This document shows, one piece after another, positions 1 through 6,517 of a DNA stretch of 8,740 bases (its first letter is position 1; each line of letters opens with the position of its first letter). The translations under genes and the position numbers were made by a program. Origin of the DNA: JARDZI01 sp041639705 (lineage in GTDB: Bacteria > Bacillota > Clostridia > Clostridiales > Caloramatoraceae); NCBI GenBank assembly GCA_041639705.1, contig JBEQBT010000138.1:1-8740 (forward strand), read 5' to 3'. The notes beneath the pieces are model-generated. The model had not been told where the DNA came from, did no database searches, and saw nothing but the letters and a program-made list of their open reading frames with translations.

Positions 1-648
1 GTTGTAAAGCAAATATTAGAATGGAATGAAGATTGCAGTAATGAGATCAAGCACATCTTAAATGAAAAAAATGTATATTTGATAAATGTTATGGGTTCAC
101 CAGGAACTGGTAAGACAAGTCTTATTGTGGAGATAATAAAGAAGCTTTCAAACCATTACAATCTTGCAGTTATTGAAGGCGACATTGCTGGACAGATTGA
201 CGCAGAGAAAATTGATGCTCTTGGCATTCCAGTTGTGCAGCTAAATACAGAGGGAGCATGTCATATTGAAGCAATGGCTATTCAGAATATACTTCAATAT
301 TTTGATTTGAATAAAATAGATGTTGCAATTATTGAGAATATTGGAAATCTTGTGTGCCCTGCAGAATTTAATATTGGTGAGGATTTAAGAGTTGCAATAT
401 TAAGTGTACCAGAGGGTGATGACAAAGTAGAAAAGTACCCTTTAATGTTTTCTACAACAGATAGCCTTGTAATGAATAAATATGATATGATGGAGTACTT
501 TGACTTTGATGATATTAAGGTTGAAACATTATCCAAAAATATAAACCCTAGGATTGAAGTGTTTAGAGTTTCCACAAAAAAGGATTCTGGGCTAGATGGG
601 TTTTCAGACTGGCTAAGTAAAAAGATAAAAGATAAAATTAACAAGTAA
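1..648 (+). CDS. hypB: HypB-like hydrogenase nickel-incorporation GTPase (5' partial)
   Basis: HypB binds GTP and nickel and helps load Ni into the large subunit of [NiFe]-hydrogenases in the cytoplasm. The frame is open from the first base with 215 visible residues. No start codon lies in this frame before a TTG at 79, which falls just before the P-loop, so the true start is upstream; family length suggests only a few residues are missing. Visible motifs, in visible-residue numbers, are the Walker A motif GSPGTGKT (32-39), a VIEGD segment (about 57-61), the metal-site pair CH in GACHIEA (87-88), a second metal-site Cys in LVCPAEF (119) and the guanine-specificity motif NKYD (159-162). There is no His-rich N-terminal stretch in the visible part. 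It lies 19 bases upstream of a TTG-started MnhE-like gene, apparently in the same operon, which suggests it serves the hydrogenase encoded here. The family call is firm; the dedicated role is inferred. Confidence 0.93.
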   Translation, partial: VVKQILEWNEDCSNEIKHILNEKNVYLINVMGSPGTGKTSLIVEIIKKLSNHYNLAVIEGDIAGQIDAEKIDALGIPVVQLNTEGACHIEAMAIQNILQYFDLNKIDVAIIENIGNLVCPAEFNIGEDLRVAILSVPEGDDKVEKYPLMFSTTDSLVMNKYDMMEYFDFDDIKVETLSKNINPRIEVFRVSTKKDSGLDGFSDWLSKKIKDKINK

Positions 649-653
649 AATGT

Positions 654-661
654 AAGGGGGG
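654..661 (+). promoter_or_regulatory. Ribosome binding site of mbhA (supports a TTG start)
   Basis: A purine run AAGGGGGG ends 6 bases before the TTG at 668. No Met codon appears in the first 110 or so codons of this frame, so the TTG with this site is the only sensible start. Confidence 0.7.
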
Positions 662-667
662 TTTTTT

Positions 668-1189
668 TTGAAAAAGTTCAATTTCTTTTCAGTATTAGCT
701 ACCTTTGTATTATGTTACCTTTTTTGGATATTGTTTACTTTGACCTTTACAGCACAAGAATTTGCAGTAGGAGCAGTAATAAGCTTAGCAGTTGCATTGT
801 TTTCAGCAAGGTTCCTAATACATGAAAAACCATTATATCTTTTTAAGCCTAAAAGATTTTTTACATTAATATATTATTGCTTATTTATTTTTACTAAAGA
901 ACTTTGGAAAGCAAATGTGGATGTAGCTAAAAGAGCTTTATCTCCTAAATTGCCCGTTAATCCTGGTATAGTAAAGGTACCCACAGGATTGAAATCAGAA
1001 TATGGACTTGCTATGCTAGCAAACTCAATTACATTAACTCCAGGAACTATTACTATGGATATAGTAGAAGAGAATGGAAAAAACTACTTATATATACACT
1101 GGATAGACGTTGCTACGTCAAAGGGCAAGGAAGCAGGAGTAGCAATAAAAGGTACTCTTGAAAGCTGGGTAGGGAGGATTTTTAAATGA
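668..1189 (+). CDS. mbhA: MnhE/MbhA-like antiporter subunit of the Mrp-Mbh complex
   Basis: This is a 173-residue membrane protein of the MnhE/MrpE family, one of the small subunits of Mrp Na+/H+ antiporters that are also built into MBH-type respiratory complexes. Hydrophobic segments occupy about residues 7-50 and 62-78. They are followed by a soluble C-terminal domain with the family signature NSITLTPGT (119-127) and an HWID segment (144-147). Length fits the family. Translation starts at TTG behind a G-rich ribosome site. The stop overlaps the ATG of the next gene in an ATGA arrangement, suggesting translational coupling. It is the first structural gene after hypB, matching the position of MbhA in the Thermococcales order. 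The sequence alone cannot separate a stand-alone Mrp subunit from an Mbh subunit; the downstream NuoH, NuoB and NuoI homologues decide for Mbh. Confidence 0.9.
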   Translation: MKKFNFFSVLATFVLCYLFWILFTLTFTAQEFAVGAVISLAVALFSARFLIHEKPLYLFKPKRFFTLIYYCLFIFTKELWKANVDVAKRALSPKLPVNPGIVKVPTGLKSEYGLAMLANSITLTPGTITMDIVEENGKNYLYIHWIDVATSKGKEAGVAIKGTLESWVGRIFK

Positions 1190-1440
1190 TAGAGTTAGTT
1201 GCAGTAGGTATATTCTATATAATTCTTAGTTTAATACTTATATATAGAGTAGCCAAAGGTCCAAGTGTTGTAGACAGGGCAGTTGCAGGAGACAGCATTG
1301 ATTTACTTACTACAGTTGCATTGGTTGCATTTGCAGTTTACAGTGGAAGGGGTATTTATCTAGATATTGCACTTGTACTTGCAGTACTTGGATTTTTGAG
1401 TACAATAATAATTTCAAAATATCTGGAGGGGAAACTGTGA
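1186..1440 (+). CDS. mbhB: MnhF/MbhB-like antiporter subunit
   Basis: This small, very hydrophobic protein of 84 residues has about three transmembrane segments and belongs to the MnhF/MrpF family. The loop after the first segment, KGPSVVDRAVAGDSID (24-39), carries the family pattern GP-x3-DR-x-x-AxD. The ATG overlaps the stop of mbhA by 4 bases, behind a GGGAGGA ribosome site, so its translation is probably coupled to the gene before it. In MBH and Mrp complexes this subunit sits in the sodium-translocating module with the E, G and B-type subunits. Length and position, second in the cluster, match MbhB. Confidence 0.9.
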   Translation: MIELVAVGIFYIILSLILIYRVAKGPSVVDRAVAGDSIDLLTTVALVAFAVYSGRGIYLDIALVLAVLGFLSTIIISKYLEGKL

Positions 1441-1790
1441 TGAATATAGTTGCGAGGATAATCATAGATGTATTAATTTTAATTGGAGGTTTCTTTGCTT
1501 TCGCTGGTACTATAGGAATAATAAGAATGCCTGATTCATATTGCAGAATGCAGTCTAGTACTAATATATCAACCCTTGGGTCAATAGGAGTCATTCTCGG
1601 AGCAGCTGTATATGCTTTCTTTACTGGTAACATTACAATGGGAGTAAAAATACTAGTTATAGGAGTACTTATAATAATAACAAATCCTGCTGGTGGACAT
1701 GCCATATGCAGAGCAGCATATAGACATGGTGTAAGACCTGAGAAAAAAATGGTCTGTGATGAGTATGGGAGGGATAATGTAAATGGATAG
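1440..1790 (+). CDS. mbhC: MnhG/MbhC-like antiporter subunit
   Basis: This 116-residue membrane protein of the MnhG/MrpG family has about three hydrophobic segments. The signature between the first two is GTIGIIRMPDSYCRMQSS, matching the usual G-x-x-G-x-x-R-x-PD-x-x-x-R pattern, and it is followed by STLG. I place the start at the ATG at 1440, which is 8 bases after a GGAGGGG site (1425-1431). A GTG one codon earlier (1437) is possible but sits closer to the site. The start overlaps the stop of the previous gene as TGATG. The tail is short and charged (RPEKK). It probably belongs to the ion-translocating antiporter module of the complex. Confidence 0.9.
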   Translation: MNIVARIIIDVLILIGGFFAFAGTIGIIRMPDSYCRMQSSTNISTLGSIGVILGAAVYAFFTGNITMGVKILVIGVLIIITNPAGGHAICRAAYRHGVRPEKKMVCDEYGRDNVNG

Positions 1791-2034
1791 CATATTCATT
1801 TTAAATACACTGGTTGTAATTGGCATTATTGTTGCTGCAGTATTTGCTGTGGTGTTTGATAAGCTTTTATCCTCCATTATTGCATTTGGAGTAGTTGGCT
1901 CATTTATGGCACTTGAATTTATACTTCTTCATGCTCCAGATGTGGCAATTGCAGAAGCATCGGTTGGAGCGGTGCTTTCTCCAATAATATTTATTATTGC
2001 CCTCAAGAAGGTTAAGGAGGGATCAGAAGAATGA
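1783..2034 (+). CDS. mbhD: MbhD-like subunit (DUF4040, MnhA C-terminal-like)
   Basis: This 83-residue protein with about three transmembrane segments corresponds to the domain that in full Mrp antiporters forms part of the C-terminus of MrpA, and in MBH complexes is the separate subunit MbhD. The diagnostic stretch is APDVAIAEASVGAVLSP (51-67), where family members have APDVA-x-x-EA-x-VGA; the conserved Glu is thought to take part in ion transfer. The ATG overlaps the end of the MnhG gene by 8 bases, after a GGGAGGGA site at 1767-1774. A separate D-type gene with no MnhA gene is what distinguishes Mbh/Mbx-type clusters from ordinary Mrp operons. Confidence 0.87.
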   Translation: MDSIFILNTLVVIGIIVAAVFAVVFDKLLSSIIAFGVVGSFMALEFILLHAPDVAIAEASVGAVLSPIIFIIALKKVKEGSEE

Positions 2035-2390
2035 AGAAGTTTTTTATTTATTTTTCACTTGCAGTATTTACAACTATGGGCATATATGTGATGGTATCAG
2101 CAGCTAGTATGCCTAGAACCTATGATGGAAGAAATACAAATGTTTATGAACTTCAACAGGATTATGTAAAGTATGATACTTCTGAAGCTGATGGAATAAC
2201 TAACGTCATAGTAAAGGAAAACCTGGATAAAACTAGAGCATTAAATACTGTAGCTTCTGTAACATTTGATTTTAGGGGGTATGATACATTAGGTGAATCA
2301 TTTATATTACTAACTGCTATTTCTGGCTCTGTTGTAATACTTAGTAATGGTAAAAAGAGGAGGGAAAACTCAGATGAAGAAAAACATTAA
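2031..2390 (+). CDS. mbhE: MbhE-like subunit (MnhA C-terminal-like)
   Basis: This 119-residue protein has an N-terminal transmembrane segment (about 4-24), a polar, probably extracytoplasmic stretch (25-75) and a second hydrophobic segment (about 89-105). It then has a charged Lys/Glu-rich tail. The family signature FRGYDTLGE (81-89) is intact; this motif occurs in MbhE and in the last part of MrpA. The polar stretch, which includes YDGRNTNVYELQQDY and DKTRA, seems longer than in the MbhE proteins I recall, but I cannot align them here. The start overlaps the stop of mbhD by 4 bases after AAGGAGGG (2014-2021). Its 3' end contains the ribosome site and start of the next gene. Confidence 0.85.
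   Translation: MKKFFIYFSLAVFTTMGIYVMVSAASMPRTYDGRNTNVYELQQDYVKYDTSEADGITNVIVKENLDKTRALNTVASVTFDFRGYDTLGESFILLTAISGSVVILSNGKKRRENSDEEKH
2357..2364 (+). promoter_or_regulatory. Ribosome binding site that fixes the start of mbhF
   Basis: GAGGAGGG ends 9 bases before the ATG at 2374. An in-frame ATG at 2347 has no such site and would add nine residues, including MVKRGGK. The site lies inside the end of the mbhE coding region, so the two genes overlap by 17 bases. Confidence 0.75.
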
Positions 2391-2832
2391 GGTTAAAAAT
2401 ATTATCATTAAAAATGCAGCTGATGTTTTTACTCCAATAGCATTAATGCTTGGCTTTTATATAATTTCTCATGGACATTTAAGCCCTGGAGGAGGATTTC
2501 AGGGTGGAGTTTTAGTCTCTGCTGCTGCAATTCTGATTTATTTAGGATATGGTTATGAAAATTCTCTCAAGGTATTCAATATGGAATTAATAAGAAAAAA
2601 TGAAGCTATAGGTGCAATTTTATATACATTTTTTGCAATTGTTGGATTATTCTTTTTTGCAAACTTTGCTAGGAACATTTTTTATGACATGGGAGAAACA
2701 GGAGCATTGTTCAGTTCGGGAACAATATTATTTATGAACCTGTCAGTAGGATATAAGGTTTTAACGGGTATGGGTTTCTTAATATTACTTATGTTAGGAT
2801 TACTCGTTCCTGAAAAAAATGACAATGATTAA
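2374..2832 (+). CDS. mbhF: MnhB/MbhF-like antiporter subunit
   Basis: This 152-residue protein of the MnhB/MrpB family has four probable transmembrane segments. The signature GHLSPGGGFQGG (34-45) is the strongly conserved loop of this family. The start at 2374 is chosen because GAGGAGGG stands at the right distance; an upstream in-frame ATG at 2347 lacks a site. It overlaps mbhE by 17 bases, and its stop is followed by a 16-base gap, which ends the first block of overlapping genes. In MBH the homologous subunit is part of the sodium-ion module between the small subunits and the proton-channel subunits. Confidence 0.9.
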   Translation: MKKNIKVKNIIIKNAADVFTPIALMLGFYIISHGHLSPGGGFQGGVLVSAAAILIYLGYGYENSLKVFNMELIRKNEAIGAILYTFFAIVGLFFFANFARNIFYDMGETGALFSSGTILFMNLSVGYKVLTGMGFLILLMLGLLVPEKNDND

Positions 2833-2843
2833 AGAGAGGTGAT
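2833..2843 (+). promoter_or_regulatory. Ribosome binding site of mbhG (supports a TTG start)
   Basis: AGAGAGGTGAT ends with an eight-base match (GAGGTGAT) to the anti-16S consensus and stands 5 bases before the TTG at 2849. The next in-frame Met is codon 14, inside the first membrane segment, with no site of its own. Confidence 0.75.
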
Positions 2844-2848
2844 TTACC

Positions 2849-3199
2849 TTGATATTAGAAAATTACATAGTTTCTATCATACTCATAATGCTTGGCATAT
2901 ATACTCTGCTTGTAAAGAAGAATTTAATTAAAATAGTAATAGGCATGGGTCTAATTGATTATGGAATAAACCTGTTAATAATAACAGTTGGATTTAACCC
3001 AGGGGGAACAGCACCTATATTTACCCCAGGAGAATTAAATCCCCAGTCCTTCTTTGTTGATCCTGTTCCTCAAGCATTAACACTTACTTCAATAGTTATC
3101 GGTGCCTGTGTTACTGCCATGACTCTTTCACTAGTTATAAAAATATATGAAAAGTATGGCACAATAGATGCTGATAAGGTAAGGAGGTTAAATGGATGA
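2849..3199 (+). CDS. mbhG: MnhC/MbhG-like (NuoK-type) antiporter subunit
   Basis: This is a 116-residue, three-helix membrane protein of the MnhC/NuoK family. The conserved DPVPQALTLTSIVIGA stretch (71-86) is typical of MnhC, and the membrane segments run at about 5-22, 28-48 and 78-100. In complex I and its relatives the NuoK-type subunit carries part of the charged axis that links proton channels through the membrane. It starts at TTG behind a near-perfect ribosome site after a 16-base gap. Its stop overlaps the ATG of the next gene by 4 bases. Together with mbhH it forms the second overlapping block of the operon. Confidence 0.92.
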   Translation: MILENYIVSIILIMLGIYTLLVKKNLIKIVIGMGLIDYGINLLIITVGFNPGGTAPIFTPGELNPQSFFVDPVPQALTLTSIVIGACVTAMTLSLVIKIYEKYGTIDADKVRRLNG

Positions 3200-5085
3200 C
3201 ACAGCATTTACCGGTTTTATCTATAATTGTGTTGTTTTTAGGTGCATTTTTAACAGTTATATTTGGAAGTAAAAATAAAGTTATAAGAACTATAATTGTA
3301 ACAGCAGTTACATTATCCTCCTTTATATTTATTATATTACTTATAAAGCCAGTTCTTATAGATGGCAATATAATCACTTACTGGATGGGTGATTGGGTAC
3401 CTGTAAGCGGCTGGGCAATAGGCATTGGTTTGGAGATAGATGGACTTAATTTATTGTTTGGGATTATAGCATCTATAACCATATTGCTTTCAGGAATATA
3501 TTCATTTAAATATACGAGTAGAGATGATACCATTGAAAAGTATTATGTTCTATTTCTAATGCTTTCAGGCAGCGTTTTAGGTATTATTTTTACTGGGGAT
3601 CTATTCAATATGTTTGTAATGATTGAGATTATGACATTTGCATCAGTAGCACTTACTGCATTTAGAAATAAATCGACCGGAGCATTGGAAGCAGCATTTA
3701 AGTTTATTGTAATTGGCTCACTTGGCTCTTCACTAATACTTTTAGGAACAATAATGCTCTACTCACAGTTCCATACTTTAAATATGGCACAATTGGCAGC
3801 TATGCTGCATAATAACTATACTCCTGTTACACTTTTTGCATTTGCTGCACTTATTGGTGGATTTGCAATAAAATCTTATTTGGTTCCATCCCACACAATT
3901 GCACCAGATGCATACCAGGCAGCGCCTTCATCTGTTTCAATGCTTTTTGCTGGAATGGTAAATAAGGCAGGAGTATATGGCATGATAAGATTAACATTTG
4001 TAATTTATACAAGTATGAATTTAACTCCTATTAGATTAATGTTTGTATTCTGGGGTACGGTTACGATGCTTGTTGGTGTTACTATGGCTCTTGCACAGCA
4101 TGACTTTAAAAGACTTCTCGCATACCACAGCATTTCCCAGCTTGGATATGTATTCACTGCAGTTGGGCTTTCAACAGCACTAGGGCTAACTGGGGGGTTA
4201 TATCATGTTCTTAATCACACATTGTTTAAGGGACTCCTGTTCCTTTGTGCAGGAGCAGTATTATACAGAACAGGAACCACTGATTTAAACAAGCTTGGTG
4301 GTCTTGCAAAGAAGATGCCCCAAACAGCTATCATATTTTTAATTGGAGCATTTTCAATAAGTGGGTTGCCTCCATTCAATGGGTTTGTTTCAAAATGGCT
4401 TATATATCAAGGAACCTATGAGGCTGGATATGCTCCTGTAACAATAATAGCACTTCTTACTAGTGTACTTACCCTTGCTTCATTTATAAAGGTTGCCCAG
4501 TCAGTATTCTTTGGACAACTTCCAATTGAATATGAAAACATTACTGAAACACCACTTTCAATGAGAATCCCAATGTGGACAATGGCAATACTATCCTTTG
4601 CTGCAGGTGTTTTGCCACAATATGTAACAAAATATTTAATAGCGCCAGCTGTTTCAGCAACTTTAAATGTTGGAAAGTATATAGATGCTATGATGGGTAC
4701 AGGGTATGCAGAAAAATGGTTTGGCGAGCCAGTATCAGTGCCGGTTGTTGATTATACACTTGCAGGATATTATAATCCAGTGGCATGGCTTATTCTGTTT
4801 GGAGTGATACTAATAGCCTTTACAATAGTTGCTGTTGTAGGTGGTTTTAGACCTAAACAGGTTGCAACAGATGATAATAATCCTAAGTATGATATTTTCT
4901 ATAGTGGTGAAGCAAATCTACATTCACATATAGGAGGAAATGACCTGTTCTGGGGATTAAAATATGATTTTGGACGTTATTTTGATTTTATTCGTAAAGC
5001 CCACAGCGGTGTAGTGAATGATTATGTATTATGGGCAATTTCAACAACAGCAATTGTTTTAGTATATCTATTCATATTTGTATAG
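3196..5085 (+). CDS. mbhH: MnhD/MbhH-like proton-channel subunit with a MbhI-like C-terminal extension
   Basis: This large polytopic membrane protein of 629 residues belongs to the NuoL/M/N-MrpD family and is the main proton-pumping channel of the complex. The expected charged axis is visible: Glu144 in FNMFVMIEIM, Lys226 in GGFAIKSYL, Lys257 in VNKAGVYG, His335/His341/Lys345 in YHVLNHTLFKG, and Lys400 in FVSKW. The core ends near residue 490-500, the usual MrpD length. About 130 further residues hold a transmembrane segment (about 528-550), then an amphipathic-looking polar stretch with KYDIFYSGE and GGNDLFWGL. The motif AHSGVVNDYV (602-611) and a final transmembrane helix complete it. This resembles MbhI, which supplies the lateral helix in MBH, so H and I look fused here. 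That reading is inference from motif and size. The ATG overlaps the mbhG stop after AAGGAGG (3181-3187). Confidence 0.9.
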   Translation: MTQHLPVLSIIVLFLGAFLTVIFGSKNKVIRTIIVTAVTLSSFIFIILLIKPVLIDGNIITYWMGDWVPVSGWAIGIGLEIDGLNLLFGIIASITILLSGIYSFKYTSRDDTIEKYYVLFLMLSGSVLGIIFTGDLFNMFVMIEIMTFASVALTAFRNKSTGALEAAFKFIVIGSLGSSLILLGTIMLYSQFHTLNMAQLAAMLHNNYTPVTLFAFAALIGGFAIKSYLVPSHTIAPDAYQAAPSSVSMLFAGMVNKAGVYGMIRLTFVIYTSMNLTPIRLMFVFWGTVTMLVGVTMALAQHDFKRLLAYHSISQLGYVFTAVGLSTALGLTGGLYHVLNHTLFKGLLFLCAGAVLYRTGTTDLNKLGGLAKKMPQTAIIFLIGAFSISGLPPFNGFVSKWLIYQGTYEAGYAPVTIIALLTSVLTLASFIKVAQSVFFGQLPIEYENITETPLSMRIPMWTMAILSFAAGVLPQYVTKYLIAPAVSATLNVGKYIDAMMGTGYAEKWFGEPVSVPVVDYTLAGYYNPVAWLILFGVILIAFTIVAVVGGFRPKQVATDDNNPKYDIFYSGEANLHSHIGGNDLFWGLKYDFGRYFDFIRKAHSGVVNDYVLWAISTTAIVLVYLFIFV

Positions 5086-5090
5086 GGGGG
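5084..5090 (+). promoter_or_regulatory. Ribosome binding site of mbhM (supports a TTG start)
   Basis: AGGGGGG, which includes the end of the mbhH stop codon, stands 7 bases before the TTG at 5098. The next in-frame Met is at codon 24, past the first membrane helix. Confidence 0.6.
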
Positions 5091-5097
5091 AAGAGAT

Positions 5098-6060
5098 TTG
5101 GAAATATTAAAATATTTATTCTATATATTAGTTTTTCCTGGATTCTTATTCTGCTCTGTTGTGGGAATGCTTTTATGTGGTATAGACAGAAAGCTTGTAG
5201 CTAGAATGCAGAGAAGAATAGGACCACCTATACTGCAGCCTTTTTATGACTTTCTAAAGCTGATGGGAAAGGAAACGATTGTACCAAGAGCAGCAGCAAG
5301 AAAGACATTTTTAGCTGCACCAGTAGTTGGCTTAATAAGTTTAGTAACGGTGTCCCTGTTTATTCCTATATTTAATTTTAGCGCTTTTAGTGGCGTTGCT
5401 GATCTAGTTGTTATACTTTATTTATTATTGATACCTGCTGTAGCACTGATAATAGGTGGAGCTGCATCCAGTTCTCCATATGCAGGAGTGGGCATTTCTA
5501 GAGAAATGGTTGCTATTATTTCATATGAGTTGCCTTTTGTTATTGTACTTTTAGCTATAGGAAAAAAAATAGGTATGGCTGTTAATGAGGGAGTAATTAC
5601 ATTCTCTTTTGGTAAAATAATTGAATATCAGGCTGAGATTGGGCCTATGATTTCTAATTGGAGTATGATTCCAGCAGCCATTGGAATGCTTTTAGTAATA
5701 CCATGTAAGGTAGGAAGCCTTCCATTTGATGTGGCAGAAGCAGAAACAGAAATCTGTGAAGGACCACTTGTTGAATATAGCGGAGTGCCCCTTGGAATAT
5801 TTAAACTGAATCATGCTATAAAAATGTATATTATGGCATCACTTTTTGTAACCTTATTTCTAAGTGGAGCAGGTACAGGAATTGTAATAGCTGATATTTT
5901 GATTCAAGTACTTCTAAGTATAGTAGTTGTTGCTATTTCTATATCACTTTTAAAAGCTACAACAGCAAGAATTAAGGTGGAACAATTATTGAAATTCTTC
6001 TGGACTTATCCAACAATCCTAGCCATGCTAAGCTTTATATTAGTATGGTTCGGACTGTAG
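5098..6060 (+). CDS. mbhM: NuoH/MbhM-like membrane-anchor subunit
   Basis: This 320-residue protein with about eight hydrophobic segments belongs to the NuoH/ND1 family, in the HycD/EchB/MbhM branch. This subunit anchors the peripheral redox arm to the membrane and forms the start of the proton path. Family motifs visible are ARMQRRIGPPILQPFYDFLK (35-54), the loop SREMVAIISYELP (134-146) and the acidic loop PFDVAEAETEICEGPLVEY (209-227), whose Glu/Asp residues are conserved in complex I. Length agrees with MbhM. It starts at TTG 12 bases after mbhH. In Thermococcales mbhM comes after J, K and L, whereas here it precedes mbhJ, so the order differs. It is not a quinone enzyme in this context; ferredoxin-linked relatives lack quinone. 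Confidence 0.93.
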   Translation: MEILKYLFYILVFPGFLFCSVVGMLLCGIDRKLVARMQRRIGPPILQPFYDFLKLMGKETIVPRAAARKTFLAAPVVGLISLVTVSLFIPIFNFSAFSGVADLVVILYLLLIPAVALIIGGAASSSPYAGVGISREMVAIISYELPFVIVLLAIGKKIGMAVNEGVITFSFGKIIEYQAEIGPMISNWSMIPAAIGMLLVIPCKVGSLPFDVAEAETEICEGPLVEYSGVPLGIFKLNHAIKMYIMASLFVTLFLSGAGTGIVIADILIQVLLSIVVVAISISLLKATTARIKVEQLLKFFWTYPTILAMLSFILVWFGL

Positions 6061-6061
6061 T

Positions 6062-6069
6062 AGGAGGTG
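6062..6069 (+). promoter_or_regulatory. Ribosome binding site of mbhJ (supports a TTG start)
   Basis: AGGAGGTG, a full anti-16S match, ends 7 bases before the TTG at 6077. It directly follows the mbhM stop. Confidence 0.8.
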
Positions 6070-6076
6070 CTTTACT

Positions 6077-6517
6077 TTGTTTGATAAGCTAATAAAAAAG
6101 GGATTAGAGAAGTCTCCATGGATATTTCACATTAATGCAGGCTCCTGTAATGGATGTGATATTGAATTGGTATCTGTATTAACACCACGTTATGATGTGG
6201 AAAGAATGGGATTTAAGCTTGCAGGAACTCCAAGACATGCAGATATTGTAGTAGTATCAGGTCCAATAACCTCACAGTCAAAGGATAGGCTGGTAAGAAC
6301 TCTAGCCCAGGTTCCAGATCCTAAGGTTGTTGTGGCTATAGGTTCATGTCCACAATCGGGAAATGTGTTTAAAGGAAGCTACAGCGTTGAGGGGCCACTT
6401 AATAAATATACTCATGTTGATGTACACATTGCAGGATGCACTCCAAAGCCAGAGGCAATAATAGCTGGATTAGCAAAGGCCGTTGAAATATTAAAACATA
6501 AAAGGAGGGATAAATAA
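6077..6517 (+). CDS. mbhJ: NuoB/MbhJ-like hydrogenase small subunit
   Basis: This 146-residue soluble protein of the NuoB family corresponds to the small subunit of group 4 [NiFe]-hydrogenases. It holds the single [4Fe-4S] cluster next to the catalytic site. All four ligands are visible: Cys24 and Cys27 in GSCNGCDIE, Cys91 in IGSCPQSG, and Cys121 in AGCTPKPEAI. Its length matches the single-cluster type rather than the three-cluster small subunits of uptake hydrogenases. It starts at TTG behind a very strong ribosome site, and its stop shares one base with the ATG of the ferredoxin gene. It must pair with a NuoD-type large subunit (MbhL), whose gene is not found next to it. Confidence 0.94.
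   Translation: MFDKLIKKGLEKSPWIFHINAGSCNGCDIELVSVLTPRYDVERMGFKLAGTPRHADIVVVSGPITSQSKDRLVRTLAQVPDPKVVVAIGSCPQSGNVFKGSYSVEGPLNKYTHVDVHIAGCTPKPEAIIAGLAKAVEILKHKRRDK

Noticed and set aside
79..648. Complete short HypB-like protein starting at TTG 79
   Set aside because: The same frame is open back to base 1 and encodes a normal HypB N-terminus (EWNEDCSNEI and so on). A start at 79 would begin five residues before the P-loop and has no ribosome site.
294..1877. Minus-strand open frames opposite hypB and the small antiporter genes
   Set aside because: They mirror well-supported + strand genes, have no ribosome sites and encode low-complexity hydrophobic sequence.
2347..2373. Upstream in-frame ATG for the MnhB-like gene
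   Set aside because: No ribosome site precedes it, while GAGGAGGG stands 9 bases before the ATG at 2374.
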